64,000 nt of DNA, taken from assembly GCF_042701255.1 (NCBI RefSeq), contig NZ_CP170554.1:3410001-3474000 (forward strand), written 5' to 3'. A program made the position numbers and the translations under genes. Below, one piece after another: positions 32,857 through 42,672 of the stretch (its first letter is position 1; each line of letters starts with the position of its first letter). The DNA comes from Tahibacter sp042701255. Its GTDB lineage: Bacteria; Pseudomonadota; Gammaproteobacteria; Xanthomonadales; Rhodanobacteraceae. The notes under the pieces were generated by a model. The model was not told the DNA's origin. It was given only the letters and a program-made list of their open reading frames with translations, and made no database searches.

Positions 32857-35800
32857 ATGACACGACATGTCCTGATCGGCGTGGGCGGCTCCGGCCAGCA
32901 CGTCGTCCACGCCTACCTGCGCCTGCTCGCACTGACGTTTCCGCCGGCCGACGGCATCCCGCACCTGTTCATCGTCGATGCCGATGCGCGGCTCGGCGCG
33001 GGCGCCGACAAGCGCAGCAGTCTCATCGACGACATCGCCGGGCTGCATGCGGCATTGACCCACGGCGACGCGACGCCGGCCTGTTTCGAGATCATCCGAC
33101 CGTTTCGCGTCGGCGCGTCCGAGGAAGCCAGTTCTCCCGTCCTCGGCCAGCTGATCGGCGTGACCGGCAACGATGCGGTCCGGCAGATTGCCCAGGGCTT
33201 TCTCGCCGACGACGACGAATGGGGCAACGACTGGTCCATCGAACTGGCCAAGGGCATGATGGCCAATCCCAAGGTCGGCTCGCTCGCTCTGGCGCACAAG
33301 GCCGAAGTGTTCGAGGAGCAGGGCGCGAAGGCGGCCTCGCAGCAGTTCGGCCGGTTGTTCGATGTGCTGCAGCCGGCGACGCGCGTGGCCATCGCCGGTT
33401 CCAATTTCGGCGGCACGGGATCGGGCGTGATTCCCGCGCTGGTGCGCCGTCTCGACGCCTACCGCATCGAGGCCATCCGCGCCTTCCTGACCTTGCCCTG
33501 GTTCACGATCGAAGCCGATGCCGGGTCGGATCAGGCCAGCGCCGCGCGCAATCGCGCCGACGTCGATCCCAAGGCGCGCAATTCGTCGCTCGGGCTGCAT
33601 GCCTATTTCGACGAGCTGCGCGGTGGCCGCAGCCACGGACGCGAAGGCCTGCAGCGCTCGGCCTACGTGCTGAGCCAGTCGATGCGCGACTGGCCGCCCG
33701 AGCGCCGCAACGACGACGGCAACTACGACCAGCGCGAGAATCCGCACGTGCTGAATCTCGTGCAGGCCTGCGCGGTGCAGGCCTTTCTCGGCCTCGGCGT
33801 GGGGCGTGCCCCTAGTGGTCATCTCTACAGCATCAGGACGGCCGATCCGGGCGAGGCGCAGGGACGTTTCGACGCCGCGCGCTCGCCGCACCTGCGCTTC
33901 CGCGCCGGCGCGAACGATTCGCGCCAGCTCGACGACATGGCGGCCGATGCCGAGGCCGTCGCCTATGTGCTGGACATGGCCGGCCGCACCCTCAGCGGCG
34001 CGTCCAAGGGCGTATTGCAGATCAACGACGTGGCCAAGCTCGGCAGCCAGGAAGAGATCGACCGTTTCCTGATCGCGCTGTCGGAAGCCATGCGCAAGGG
34101 GACCGTGACGCAAGGCTGGCTGCTGCGCCGGCGCACGACGGCGCCGGACGAGGTCTATCACGAACTGGGCAGCGAACTCGTCGCCCAGGCGCGCGAGCTG
34201 CGCCGCACGCTGAACTGGCTGGACGCGCATGCGGCCAACCGCGCCGGTGCCGATGCGGGCCGCGCCGGCGGCATCGTCGGTTATCGCACGACGCATCTGT
34301 TCCGCACGCTCGAAGGCGCCAGCCTCGGCGACAACGAGGGCGTGCGGGAGCGCTGGGCGGATCTGCAGCTGAACGTGCACAACATCGACGGCCAGGCGAT
34401 GAACACGTCGCTGCCGATCAGCCAGGCCGTCATGCTGTTCGTGCGGCTGTTCGGCAAGGCCGACAGCGCGAAGGGCCCGGCGCCGGTCGAGGCGCTGCTG
34501 GCCGAGTTCCACAAGGACCTCGACGTCGCGCGCAGCGAATCCGCCGTGCGCGTGGCCGCGCGCACGCTGACGCGCGCGCTGCATCGCCTGGTGTTCGAGG
34601 CACGCGACAAGGCCCGCCACAAGGAAAGCATGCTCGACGACCATCAGTCGGCCGGCGCGCCCTCGACCGGCGGCGGCCTGCCGATGCTGAACCTCAGCGC
34701 GTTGACGGCGACGCCGATCGACGACGCGCGCCTCGCGCAGATCAGGCTCGACGACGAAGAAATCGGCAACTTCGACCGCTTCAGTCCCGACTATCCGCTG
34801 TCGCTGGCCTATCTCGATCCGTATGCCGGCACCACGCTCGGCAACGGCGAACGCATCGACCTGACCGCGCCGGGGACGACCGAGCACGGTCTGCGCGGCA
34901 TACCGAATGTCGCAGCGCCGCGTCTCGTGCAGAAATGGCGCCTGGAGCGCTGCCGTGCCGCCACCCAGACCGAGCGTCAGGGCCCGGCCTACCAGGTCGA
35001 CGACGGCCGCGTCCGCGCGACGCGCGCCGGCATCTATCTGCAGGCCCAGCGCGTCAACGAACTGGGTTTCTGGCTGCTCGTCTCGACCGATTCGCGCGTG
35101 ACCTTCGTGCACGACCTGTTCACGGCGAACAACAGCGGCAACGGTTTCGCGCGGCTGCTGCGCCGCGAACTCGAACTCGACAAGAATGATCCGTTGAGCG
35201 CGCTCGTGTTCGCCGCCGGCGGTCCTCACGCGGGCAAGCCCGTGCTGCTCTGGGACGGCGCGACCTGGTATGTCGCCGCCAACAACGCCGCGCGCAGCCT
35301 GGTCGCCGCGCTGATCGGCGAGCTGCCCAGCGTGCGGCGCCAGTACCGCAGCGACAACCCGCTGAGCCGTCTGGACACGCCCAACGAAGCCCGCACCAAG
35401 ACCGTGGATCACTATTTCGCGCGGGAGCTGACGGCCGCGATCGAACGCATCGACATCGGCGGACTGACCCAGGGCAGCAAGGCGCTGACGAGCCTGCGCC
35501 TCGTGCTGCAGGACATCGTCGACGATCTTCCTCCGGTCTCCGGCACGAACCAGCATCGCGGCGACGCGCGGCAACTCTGGCTGCGCCGGGGCGGTCCCGG
35601 CGGCGCGATGATCGACGTCGCCCCGCACCGCATGCTGTCGGACTTCCAGGCGCTGCGCTGTCCGCGCAGCGTCGTGTTCGTCGACGACAGGCAGGCAGCC
35701 AACGGCCTGCTGCCGTTCCGCGCCGATGCCTGGGAACTGCTCGAAGGCGGCGTGGAGGACAACCGGCTCGTGCTGGCGCCGTCGGGCTCGCCCAAGCTCG

Positions 35801-38141
35801 ATGCGCGCAGCCTCGCGCTGCGGCGCGTGCAGAAGATCGAGCTCAACGTGGCCGGCCTCGGCCGCTTCGAACAGGACTATCCCTTCGGCGGCGAGCCGCT
35901 GCCGGTGATCCAGCAGGAACTGATCTGGTCGTTCGGCATCTGGCCGAATTTCGTCGCCGACGGCTGGGACTACTACATCGTTTCGGGTACCTCGCGCCTG
36001 GGCGATCCGGACGTGCCGGCCGGCTCGAAAAAGAGCACGGCGCGCGAAGTCGACGTCGAATGGCTCAACGAGAAAAAAGACGTGACGATCGTGGTGAAGG
36101 GGCGGCGTCGCGAAGGGGGCGCGCTCGAGGAGCTCGGGCGCATCACCGACGGCCTGCCCAGACGCATCTACGGCAGACCCGAGGTGCTGGAGATCATGGT
36201 CGGCGGCGCCGTGCTCGGTTCGCGCCCGATCGGCCTGCGCCGTCTGCGCGGCGGTCGCAGCTTCGACATGCTCGGCATCGATTTCGGCACGTCCAACACC
36301 TGCGTGGCGATCCAGGAAAAAGAGGGCAGGGCCGACTCGCGGCTGACGGTTCCGCTGCTGCCGGGCGGCCGCTTCGGCGACAACCGCACCGAGGTGTTGT
36401 TCCACTATCTGGACTCTTCCGGCGATCCGAATGCCAGAGCCGATTTCCTCGGCAGGGCGGCGGCGTTCTTCCACGTCAAGAGCGCGCCGGTCGACGGTGA
36501 TCTCGGCGACACGATTCCGAGCGAGCTGCTGGTGTCCCTGGCGGACGATCCCACGACGTCCCGCAAGCAGAAACCGCTGCTCGCGCAGATCTACGCGCGC
36601 AACGCGATGCCGCTGCACGAGTCCCTGCCGGAAGAGCGCCCGGTCGAACTCGACGGCTATCCGCTGGTGTCGCCGCTGCTGACGCCGTTGCCGCCGCTGC
36701 CCTACAGCATGGACTCCGACGGCCTGTCGCGCTGGCTGCGCGGCATGGTCACGCTCGGCGACGAACGGCTGTTCGGCGATCTCAAATGGCCGCGCGGCGA
36801 CGACAACGACTACCGCAAGGCGCGCGGTCTGCGGGCGCTGTATCTCGAACATGCGCTGATCGCCGCGCTGGCCCTGCTGCGCGCACGCGACTACCGTTCG
36901 TTCTCCACCTTCGTCGCGACCCAGCCCGAGGCGCTGTCCCGGGTCAAGAACAACTTCGCCGATACCTTCGCCGCAGACCTGACCCAGGTGATCACGCGGC
37001 TCGGCAAGCACACGGGCATGTTCACGCCGCCGGACAACGCGTCCGGCGCCCAGGCGCCGGTGCGCTTCGTTTCCGAAACCGTCGCGGCGCTGTGGATGAT
37101 AGGGCTCAACAACCCCGCGTCGCCGGCCAGCGTGCTGACCATCGACATCGGCGGCGGCACCACCGACGTCGGCGTCTGCCTGCGTTTCGGCCGCTCCGGA
37201 CGCGCCGAGGAACGCTTCACCGCGAGCATGCAGTTCGCCGGCAACCGGCTGCTCGAGGCGCTGGCCGGACTCAAGGAGATCCAGACCGCATTCCGCGTCG
37301 ACGGCAGCAGCGAGGACGGCATGCGCTACGGCGCCGACGCGGTCAAGCCGCTGCTCAAGTCGCAGCTGCGCCGCAACGGCGGTGCCGGGATCGGCAGCGA
37401 GCGGACCGCGCTGCTCACGGAGATGTTCTTCGATGCGATCTACGAATACGCCTTCGGTCTGTTCCACCGCTTCATCCAGGTGCACCCGGAATGGGCGCAG
37501 CAGTTCGCCGAGGATCCGCGACAGGAGCTCAACGTCGCCCTGCTCGGCAACGGCTTCAAGCTCTACGAAGCGTTCCAGGAACCCGGCAGCCGCAACAGCC
37601 TCGACCGCTACAACGAATCCATGAAACAGCGCGTGGTGCAGGCCGGCCTGTTGCCGGCCGCGGTCGCCGCCCGCCTGCATTTCCGGCCGCGCGATACGAG
37701 CAAGAGCGGATTGATCACGATAGGCGGCTTCGATGCGGCACGCGAGGACGTGCTCGACGAGACGCGCGACCACGACGTGCTGCTGCCGGAAGGACTGACC
37801 TCCTACGGAACGGGCGGCGACGTCATCAGCCTCGATCGGGCGCGGCTCATGAGCCTGCATACGTTCCGCGAGCAATGGCTGGGGCACGTGCGCAGCGATG
37901 CGCGGGCCAGTCGCGCACTGATGTTCGACCTGTCCGACGATCTGTTTGCCCGGCGCTTCCCGCTGACCGCGTTCTACTGGGGCGGCCGGCTCGGCGCCGT
38001 GCAGAATATTTTTATAAAAAATGGAACATTCAATGACATGTACATGGACCCGGGGGCGCTCTATCTGACCGGCGTGCCGTCGCTGGCGACCAGCCGCAGT
38101 TTTTCCTGGCTGATGGCGCAGCGGGCCGGGAGAGCGCATGA
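32857..38141 (+). CDS. Tubulin/FtsZ-like plus Hsp70/actin-like fusion NTPase (~1760 aa)
   Basis: A giant cytosolic protein joining two cytomotive folds. The N-terminus is a Tubulin_2-type domain: Rossmann start HVLIGVGGSGQHVV (residues 4-17), IVDADA, and the GTP-binding signature GGTGSG at 185-190. The middle (about 250-1130) is a large region I cannot assign, with FtsZ-like helices near its start. The C-terminal ~600 residues have the Hsp70/actin ATPase motifs: phosphate-1 GIDFGTSNT (1140-1148), phosphate-2 IDIGGGTTDVG (1429-) and adenosine-binding LLGNGF (1562-1567). There is no transmembrane segment. The start has no strong Shine-Dalgarno. The 3' end is unresolved: the frame has no stop at the junction with the next gene and literally stays open to 41025. 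The end given assumes the ATGA overlap used by neighbouring genes. Confidence 0.82.
38016..38022 (+). other. A_AAA_AAT heptamer in AT-rich patch
   Basis: A slippery-type heptamer in phase with the giant NTPase frame (codons ATA AAA AAT), inside an AT-rich patch unlike the rest of the gene. A -1 slip here would end the protein at TGA 38034-38036. There is no evidence that slippage occurs. Confidence 0.35.
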
Positions 38142-39433
38142 ACACGGCCACGGCGGGATTGCGGCGAGGCTGCGCGGCCGCCGTGCTGGCCGTCGTACTG
38201 CTGAGCGCGTGCTCCCAGCCCGGGGCGGCGCAGGGCAAGGGCGGTGCGGCGGACAAGGCGGAGCCCGCGAAAAAAACGCAGGTAGCGGCGAAACAGGAGG
38301 CGAAGGCTGCCGCGGATGCATCGACGTCGCCGAACCCGTCGTCGTCCGCCGCTCCTGCGACGCCGCCGGATTCACAGGGCACGGGCGCAGGGGGCGACGC
38401 ATCCGCATCGCAACGCTCCGGCAACTCCGCTGCGCACTCGACCCAACCGGAGGTCAGCGAAACGACGGGCGACGCCGATACGCGGAACGACGGCTCCTCC
38501 ACCCGAGCCGCGCAGATCGAGGCATCGCGCCACGAACTGCTCTGGCTGGCGATAGTCGCAGGCACGACGCTTACGCTGCTGGCCTTCGCCGGGATAGTCC
38601 TGCTGGTGCAGCGCGTCGGCCGGCGTTGCGCCAGCCTCGAAGAGCGCCTGCAGGACTGCGAGCGGACGTTGGGCGTGGTCGGCGGCGTCCGCGGCCGGGC
38701 TACGCTGGCCGAGCGCCTGGGCCAGATCGACCAGCGTATCGCCACGCTGACGTCGCGCATTCCGGACGGCGCCGCGGCGCGTCCGGCTGCCGCTGCCCAC
38801 GCTGCCCACGCTGCGCCGTCCGCGAGCATGTCATCGCGGGCGGCGGAACCGCACCGGCAGTCAGTCAGTGCGCACGCCGACAATCTGGACTACCTCGGCG
38901 AGAGGGTGCCGCAGCGCAACCACGCCGAGGCGATGCCGTCGTCGGAACTGCCGATCGAATCGTCCGGCGCGGACGGCGGCGACGTCGAGGCGATCGCGTC
39001 GTCGTCGGCAATGTCGTTGGCGACGGTCGTGAACCTCGACGATCCGGCTGCGCTGCACGAGTTTCTCGTCGCGATACAGCACGCGGCCGATGCGGTGCTG
39101 GCCGACGGCAAGGTACGCGATGCCGCGGCGCTCACCGGCGAGATCGGCCAGCGGCTGAATCCCGCCCATGCGGTTGCGCTGGAAGCCCGGGCGCTGCGCG
39201 TCGGCGCGCACGGTGCCTCGTCGGGTCCGGATTTCCACAACCCCTATGTCCTGTCGGTAGTGCCGGCCGGCGGCAACGGCTGGCTGGTTCCGAACCGGCG
39301 CGCGAACTACGCCTACAGCTATACGGCGGTTTTCGACGGCGACGGCGCGCAATGGCCGGAATTCCTGCAGCCCGCCGCCTGCGTCGTCGACGGCAACGGC
39401 CAGTTCAAAGTCACCAGGCGCGGAAAACTATGA
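38138..39433 (+). CDS. Lipoprotein-like membrane protein with coiled coil, cluster partner
   Basis: A 431-residue protein. A lipoprotein-type signal with the lipobox LLSAC opens it, followed by a Lys/Ala and Ser/Thr-rich linker, a clear transmembrane helix (LLWLAIVAGTTLTLLAFAGI, about 130-155), a coiled coil (SLEERLQDCERTLG ... LGQIDQRIATLTSRI) and a C-terminal domain of about 150 residues. The presence of both a lipobox and a later helix is odd, and the first may simply be an uncleaved helix. No known domain is recognised. It overlaps the next gene by 4 bases (ATGA). Confidence 0.72.
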   Translation: MNTATAGLRRGCAAAVLAVVLLSACSQPGAAQGKGGAADKAEPAKKTQVAAKQEAKAAADASTSPNPSSSAAPATPPDSQGTGAGGDASASQRSGNSAAHSTQPEVSETTGDADTRNDGSSTRAAQIEASRHELLWLAIVAGTTLTLLAFAGIVLLVQRVGRRCASLEERLQDCERTLGVVGGVRGRATLAERLGQIDQRIATLTSRIPDGAAARPAAAAHAAHAAPSASMSSRAAEPHRQSVSAHADNLDYLGERVPQRNHAEAMPSSELPIESSGADGGDVEAIASSSAMSLATVVNLDDPAALHEFLVAIQHAADAVLADGKVRDAAALTGEIGQRLNPAHAVALEARALRVGAHGASSGPDFHNPYVLSVVPAGGNGWLVPNRRANYAYSYTAVFDGDGAQWPEFLQPAACVVDGNGQFKVTRRGKL

Positions 39434-41025
39434 AGCAGACCTTTCATTCGATCCGCAGGTCCCGCGGCAGGGCCATCGGCGGGTTTCTCGTGCTCGCCAT
39501 CGCTGCTGCGGTGCTGCTGGGCGTGGTCTTTTTGCTCATACCCGGCAAGCGCGGCCATTCCGCTGCCGGGCGCGATGGACAGACGGCGGTTACCGACGCC
39601 GGGCCGCCGGTCGCCGCGGTGGCGCTGCCGCCGCCCGCCGCGCCGATCGAACCGCTGCCGTCGTCTTGCGCCGCCGGGCCGTCGCCCCAATCCGCTGCCG
39701 CCGCCGAGCCGGTCGTGAACGGCGTGCACGTCGTCGTCGACGCTTCCCTGAGCATGTGCGGCTATCTGCGTGCCGACGAGTCGCAGCGATTCCGCCAGCT
39801 GGTGAACCAGCTCATGCAGTGGAGCGACAAGCAGCGCGACCATCGCGTCATGCTGCTGCACCAGACGAGCGCCGACGAACGCCTGAAACGCGTCGAGGAC
39901 ATCCGCGAAGCGCCGGACGACTTCGACGCCGTCCTCGGCAACGCATTCGCCCGTCACACCGGCTGCTCGCTGTTCGACGGCGCGCGTTCCGACGTCGAGC
40001 TGGCGTTCGCGGCCGCCGCCGCAAAGGACGCGCCGCATTCGTTCGTGCTGATCTCGGACCTGTTGCTCAAGGACGCCGCTCAGCGCTCCTTCGCCAACGC
40101 GTTTCGCGACTGGTTCGGCGCCCAGCCGCCCGGTTCGGCGGTCAGCGCCGGCATCGTCACGATCGCGCTGCCGTTCGCCGGAACCTACTACAGCGCGAAC
40201 TTGAGGGGAGACAGGCCCTCGCAGTCGCTGAGAGTGAATCTGCCGCTGCACGAGCGCCCGCTGAGTCTGATCTGGTTCGCCGCCACGGACGAGGACGCCC
40301 GCGCGATCCGTCTGCTGCTGTCGCGCCTGCAGTTGCTGGATACGCCGCGGCCCGAGTGGCTGCTCTACGGCGCGCAGGTGGCACCGCTGCCCAGCGAGAA
40401 TCCGGCCGACTGGCTGCAGCCGCAGCGGTCGGTCGCGCCGACCGCCTTGTTCACCGCTTACTCGCGGCAGATCGTCGCGCCGCGCAGCCGGCGCGACAGC
40501 GATTCCCTCGTCAGTTGCGTCAACGCGCCGGTCTGCAGCGCCGCCGACGAACTGACCGTCCGCGTCGATCCGCGTTGCCGCGACAACCGGCAGCTGTTCG
40601 ATGCGACCGTCGATGCGGTGCAGCTGACCCTGCATACGGATACGCGTTCGGGCTTCGTCGTCGCGCCGGCGCGCAGCGCGGCGGACTCGCCGGCGAGGGC
40701 GCACGAAAAAGGCCTGTTGCTGGAGCTCCGGCGAGCCACGCCGGTGCAGGTCGCCGTGCCGCTGCGTCTGAGCGCGGTGCGCGGAGGACTGGATCGCGAG
40801 CGCCTGGATGCGCTGACTCTGCGCGACGAGGACTGCCTGGCTCGGGCGAAGACCGAGGCGCAGATCGCCGCGTGCACCGAGCAGATGCAGCACCGGACCT
40901 ACGGATATCGCGGCTTCATCGAGCTGTTCGCCGAGCGCGCCGCGGATGCGCGCGACGAGCGTGCCGCAGCGCAGGGCGAACCGCCGGTCCTGCATCTGGT
41001 GTTCGATCCGGAACGTGTCCGCTAG
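39430..41025 (+). CDS. Membrane-anchored vWA-domain protein, cluster partner
   Basis: A 531-residue protein with one N-terminal transmembrane helix (about 17-38), a Pro/Ala linker and then a von Willebrand A fold. The metal-dependent adhesion site is VVVDASLSM with D104, S106 and S108 in the DxSxS pattern; the later HSFVLISDLLL segment is the expected Asp-bearing strand of the fold. About 250 C-terminal residues form a beta-rich domain of unknown type. vWA proteins usually act as assembly platforms beside ATPases, which suits the giant NTPase upstream. The reading frame happens to be continuous with that gene. Confidence 0.8.
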   Translation: MKQTFHSIRRSRGRAIGGFLVLAIAAAVLLGVVFLLIPGKRGHSAAGRDGQTAVTDAGPPVAAVALPPPAAPIEPLPSSCAAGPSPQSAAAAEPVVNGVHVVVDASLSMCGYLRADESQRFRQLVNQLMQWSDKQRDHRVMLLHQTSADERLKRVEDIREAPDDFDAVLGNAFARHTGCSLFDGARSDVELAFAAAAAKDAPHSFVLISDLLLKDAAQRSFANAFRDWFGAQPPGSAVSAGIVTIALPFAGTYYSANLRGDRPSQSLRVNLPLHERPLSLIWFAATDEDARAIRLLLSRLQLLDTPRPEWLLYGAQVAPLPSENPADWLQPQRSVAPTALFTAYSRQIVAPRSRRDSDSLVSCVNAPVCSAADELTVRVDPRCRDNRQLFDATVDAVQLTLHTDTRSGFVVAPARSAADSPARAHEKGLLLELRRATPVQVAVPLRLSAVRGGLDRERLDALTLRDEDCLARAKTEAQIAACTEQMQHRTYGYRGFIELFAERAADARDERAAAQGEPPVLHLVFDPERVR

Positions 41026-41043
41026 CCTGTCGCCGGAGCGCCA

Positions 41044-42633
41044 ATGAGTCTCGTCCACGTCGAGCTGTGCGTTGCGGCCGGTCTCGCCGACACGTTCTCG
41101 CTCAATGCGGTCCACTACGGACTGATCTACCACCTGCGGCAAAGCGCGGGCACGCGCACGCGCGAGCTGTTCCTGTACCGGCCGTTCCGTGCGGAGGGCG
41201 GCGATCTCAACGAGCTGCCCGGCGTCTGCGAGGACCGCGAGCGCATGGAACAGGAGCGTGGCAGCGAATCGGAGCTCGACCAGCGTCTCGTGCGCAAGTC
41301 GGCGGTCGCCGTCGACCTCGAATCGCTGCGCGCGCCGGCAGCCGGCGTGCTGCAGCGCGTATTCCTGCTGCTGCGCCCGCAGGCCGGCGAGCCGCTGTCC
41401 TGGCGGCTCGGTCTCACCTTGGCGCTGCGCCGGCCCGAGCCGACGGACATCGCCTGCGTCAACGCGGGGCCTGCACTGCAGCTGCTCTGGTCGGCGGCGG
41501 ACTGGCGCGACGACAGGACGGCTGCGGCCATCGTCTTCAACGGCGACATGGCGCGCTACATCCGCGATCTGGACGACCAGGCCAATCGCCTGATCGCGGC
41601 GCAGGACGAGACCATCGACGACGTCGCGCGGCTGCAGGACGTGCCGGCGCCGCCGGTGCGCCGCCGACCGCCGCGGGTGCCCGCGGCCGCCGTGGTGACG
41701 GTGCCTGCCGCCAGCATCGATCCGCCGCGTGCGCCGGAGCTGCCGGGATTGCCGCCGGCAGCGGAACCGCAGGCTTCCACGTCGTCGCTCGCGCTGGGGA
41801 TCGTGTTCGCAATCTGTGCCGGACTCGCGCTGCTTTCCTGGATGATTGTGCAACCCTCGCGGCCCGATGCGCTGCCGCCCGACGCGCGGGTCGCGGACGC
41901 GGCGCTGCCGGCAGCCGCCGGCGGACAGGCGACGGGCTCCCTGCGCCGGGTGCCGCCGGCCTCGCTGGCGCCGGGGAAGACGGATGCAATCGTCGTACCC
42001 ACCGGCGGCGTCACCGCTTCGCTGGACGAGCTCTACGCATTTCGTCGTGCCGATCACGACAGGACCATCCGCGAATTGTTCGACAGCGCGCGCATGAACA
42101 ACCGCGCCGACTTCGCCGTGCGTACGCAATGGCTGCGCGGACACGTGCCGATCGTGCGGGCCGGCAGCGAGGCAACCGTCGAAAAACGTCGCTCGTTCGA
42201 CGCGCAGATCAGCAGTCTCCTGGCGGTCGCGCGACAGCAGAACGACAAGAAGCAGCTGTGGCGGGCCGTCGCGTTGCTGGAGCGTTTTCTGCAAAGCAAT
42301 TTCGAGTACGCGCCGGGGCACGCGAATCTCGCATTGGCCCTGGCGTCGCTGGACGAAGGCGCAGCGGCGTTGCCGGCGGCATTCCAGGCGATCGCACTGG
42401 CGCCCGATGCGCCGCACAGCTATCTCGCGGCCGGCATCGCGCTCGCGCGCAGCGGCAATCAGCAGGTCGCGATCGACGCCTTCTGCGTGGCGCTGCGGGT
42501 CGGCGGTTTCGCTCCCGATCTCATTGCCGAGATCAACCGCATCAAACGTGGCGAGGACTTCAACTTCCCGACCGTGCACAGCGCGATGCGCGATACCGAG
42601 CGGCGCTGTCCACGCTCGCGCTGGGCGAATTGA
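41044..42633 (+). CDS. Membrane protein with C-terminal TPR-like repeats, cluster partner
   Basis: A 529-residue protein. The first ~200 residues form a soluble domain of unknown family (LVHVELCVAAGLADTFSL ...). A Pro/Arg-rich linker and one transmembrane helix (SLALGIVFAICAGLALLSW, about 250-272) follow. The C-terminal part, on the other side of the membrane, contains TPR-like helices (LWRAVALLERFLQSNFEYAPGHANLALALASL ...). It is the last gene of the cluster, 18 bases after the vWA gene, and converges with the MFS gene. It could bridge the cytosolic NTPase and periplasmic partners. Confidence 0.75.
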   Translation: MSLVHVELCVAAGLADTFSLNAVHYGLIYHLRQSAGTRTRELFLYRPFRAEGGDLNELPGVCEDRERMEQERGSESELDQRLVRKSAVAVDLESLRAPAAGVLQRVFLLLRPQAGEPLSWRLGLTLALRRPEPTDIACVNAGPALQLLWSAADWRDDRTAAAIVFNGDMARYIRDLDDQANRLIAAQDETIDDVARLQDVPAPPVRRRPPRVPAAAVVTVPAASIDPPRAPELPGLPPAAEPQASTSSLALGIVFAICAGLALLSWMIVQPSRPDALPPDARVADAALPAAAGGQATGSLRRVPPASLAPGKTDAIVVPTGGVTASLDELYAFRRADHDRTIRELFDSARMNNRADFAVRTQWLRGHVPIVRAGSEATVEKRRSFDAQISSLLAVARQQNDKKQLWRAVALLERFLQSNFEYAPGHANLALALASLDEGAAALPAAFQAIALAPDAPHSYLAAGIALARSGNQQVAIDAFCVALRVGGFAPDLIAEINRIKRGEDFNFPTVHSAMRDTERRCPRSRWAN

Positions 42634-42672
42634 CCCGGCGCACCATGCGGTGCACCGGGTCCATGCCGCGGC

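Noticed and set aside
38016..38036. Programmed -1 frameshift at the A-run.
   Set aside because: There is an in-phase heptamer but I see no clear downstream stem or pseudoknot, and the zero-frame continuation looks protein-like. Kept only as a weak possibility in a finding.
38790..38820. Tandem CCCACGCTG repeat in the lipoprotein-like gene.
   Set aside because: It is two copies within an Ala/His-rich coding linker and is explained by composition.
32671..38883. An antisense open frame of about 2070 codons opposite the giant NTPase gene.
   Set aside because: Long shadow frames are expected in very GC-rich DNA. The translation is Arg/Ala/Gln/His-rich with no domain signal, while the plus strand has clear motifs.
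32857..41025. A single literal fusion of the NTPase, the lipoprotein-like region and the vWA protein.
   Set aside because: The middle of this frame is an Arg-rich shadow of a gene with a good signal peptide in another frame. I treat it as a missing stop, though the fusion cannot be excluded from sequence alone.
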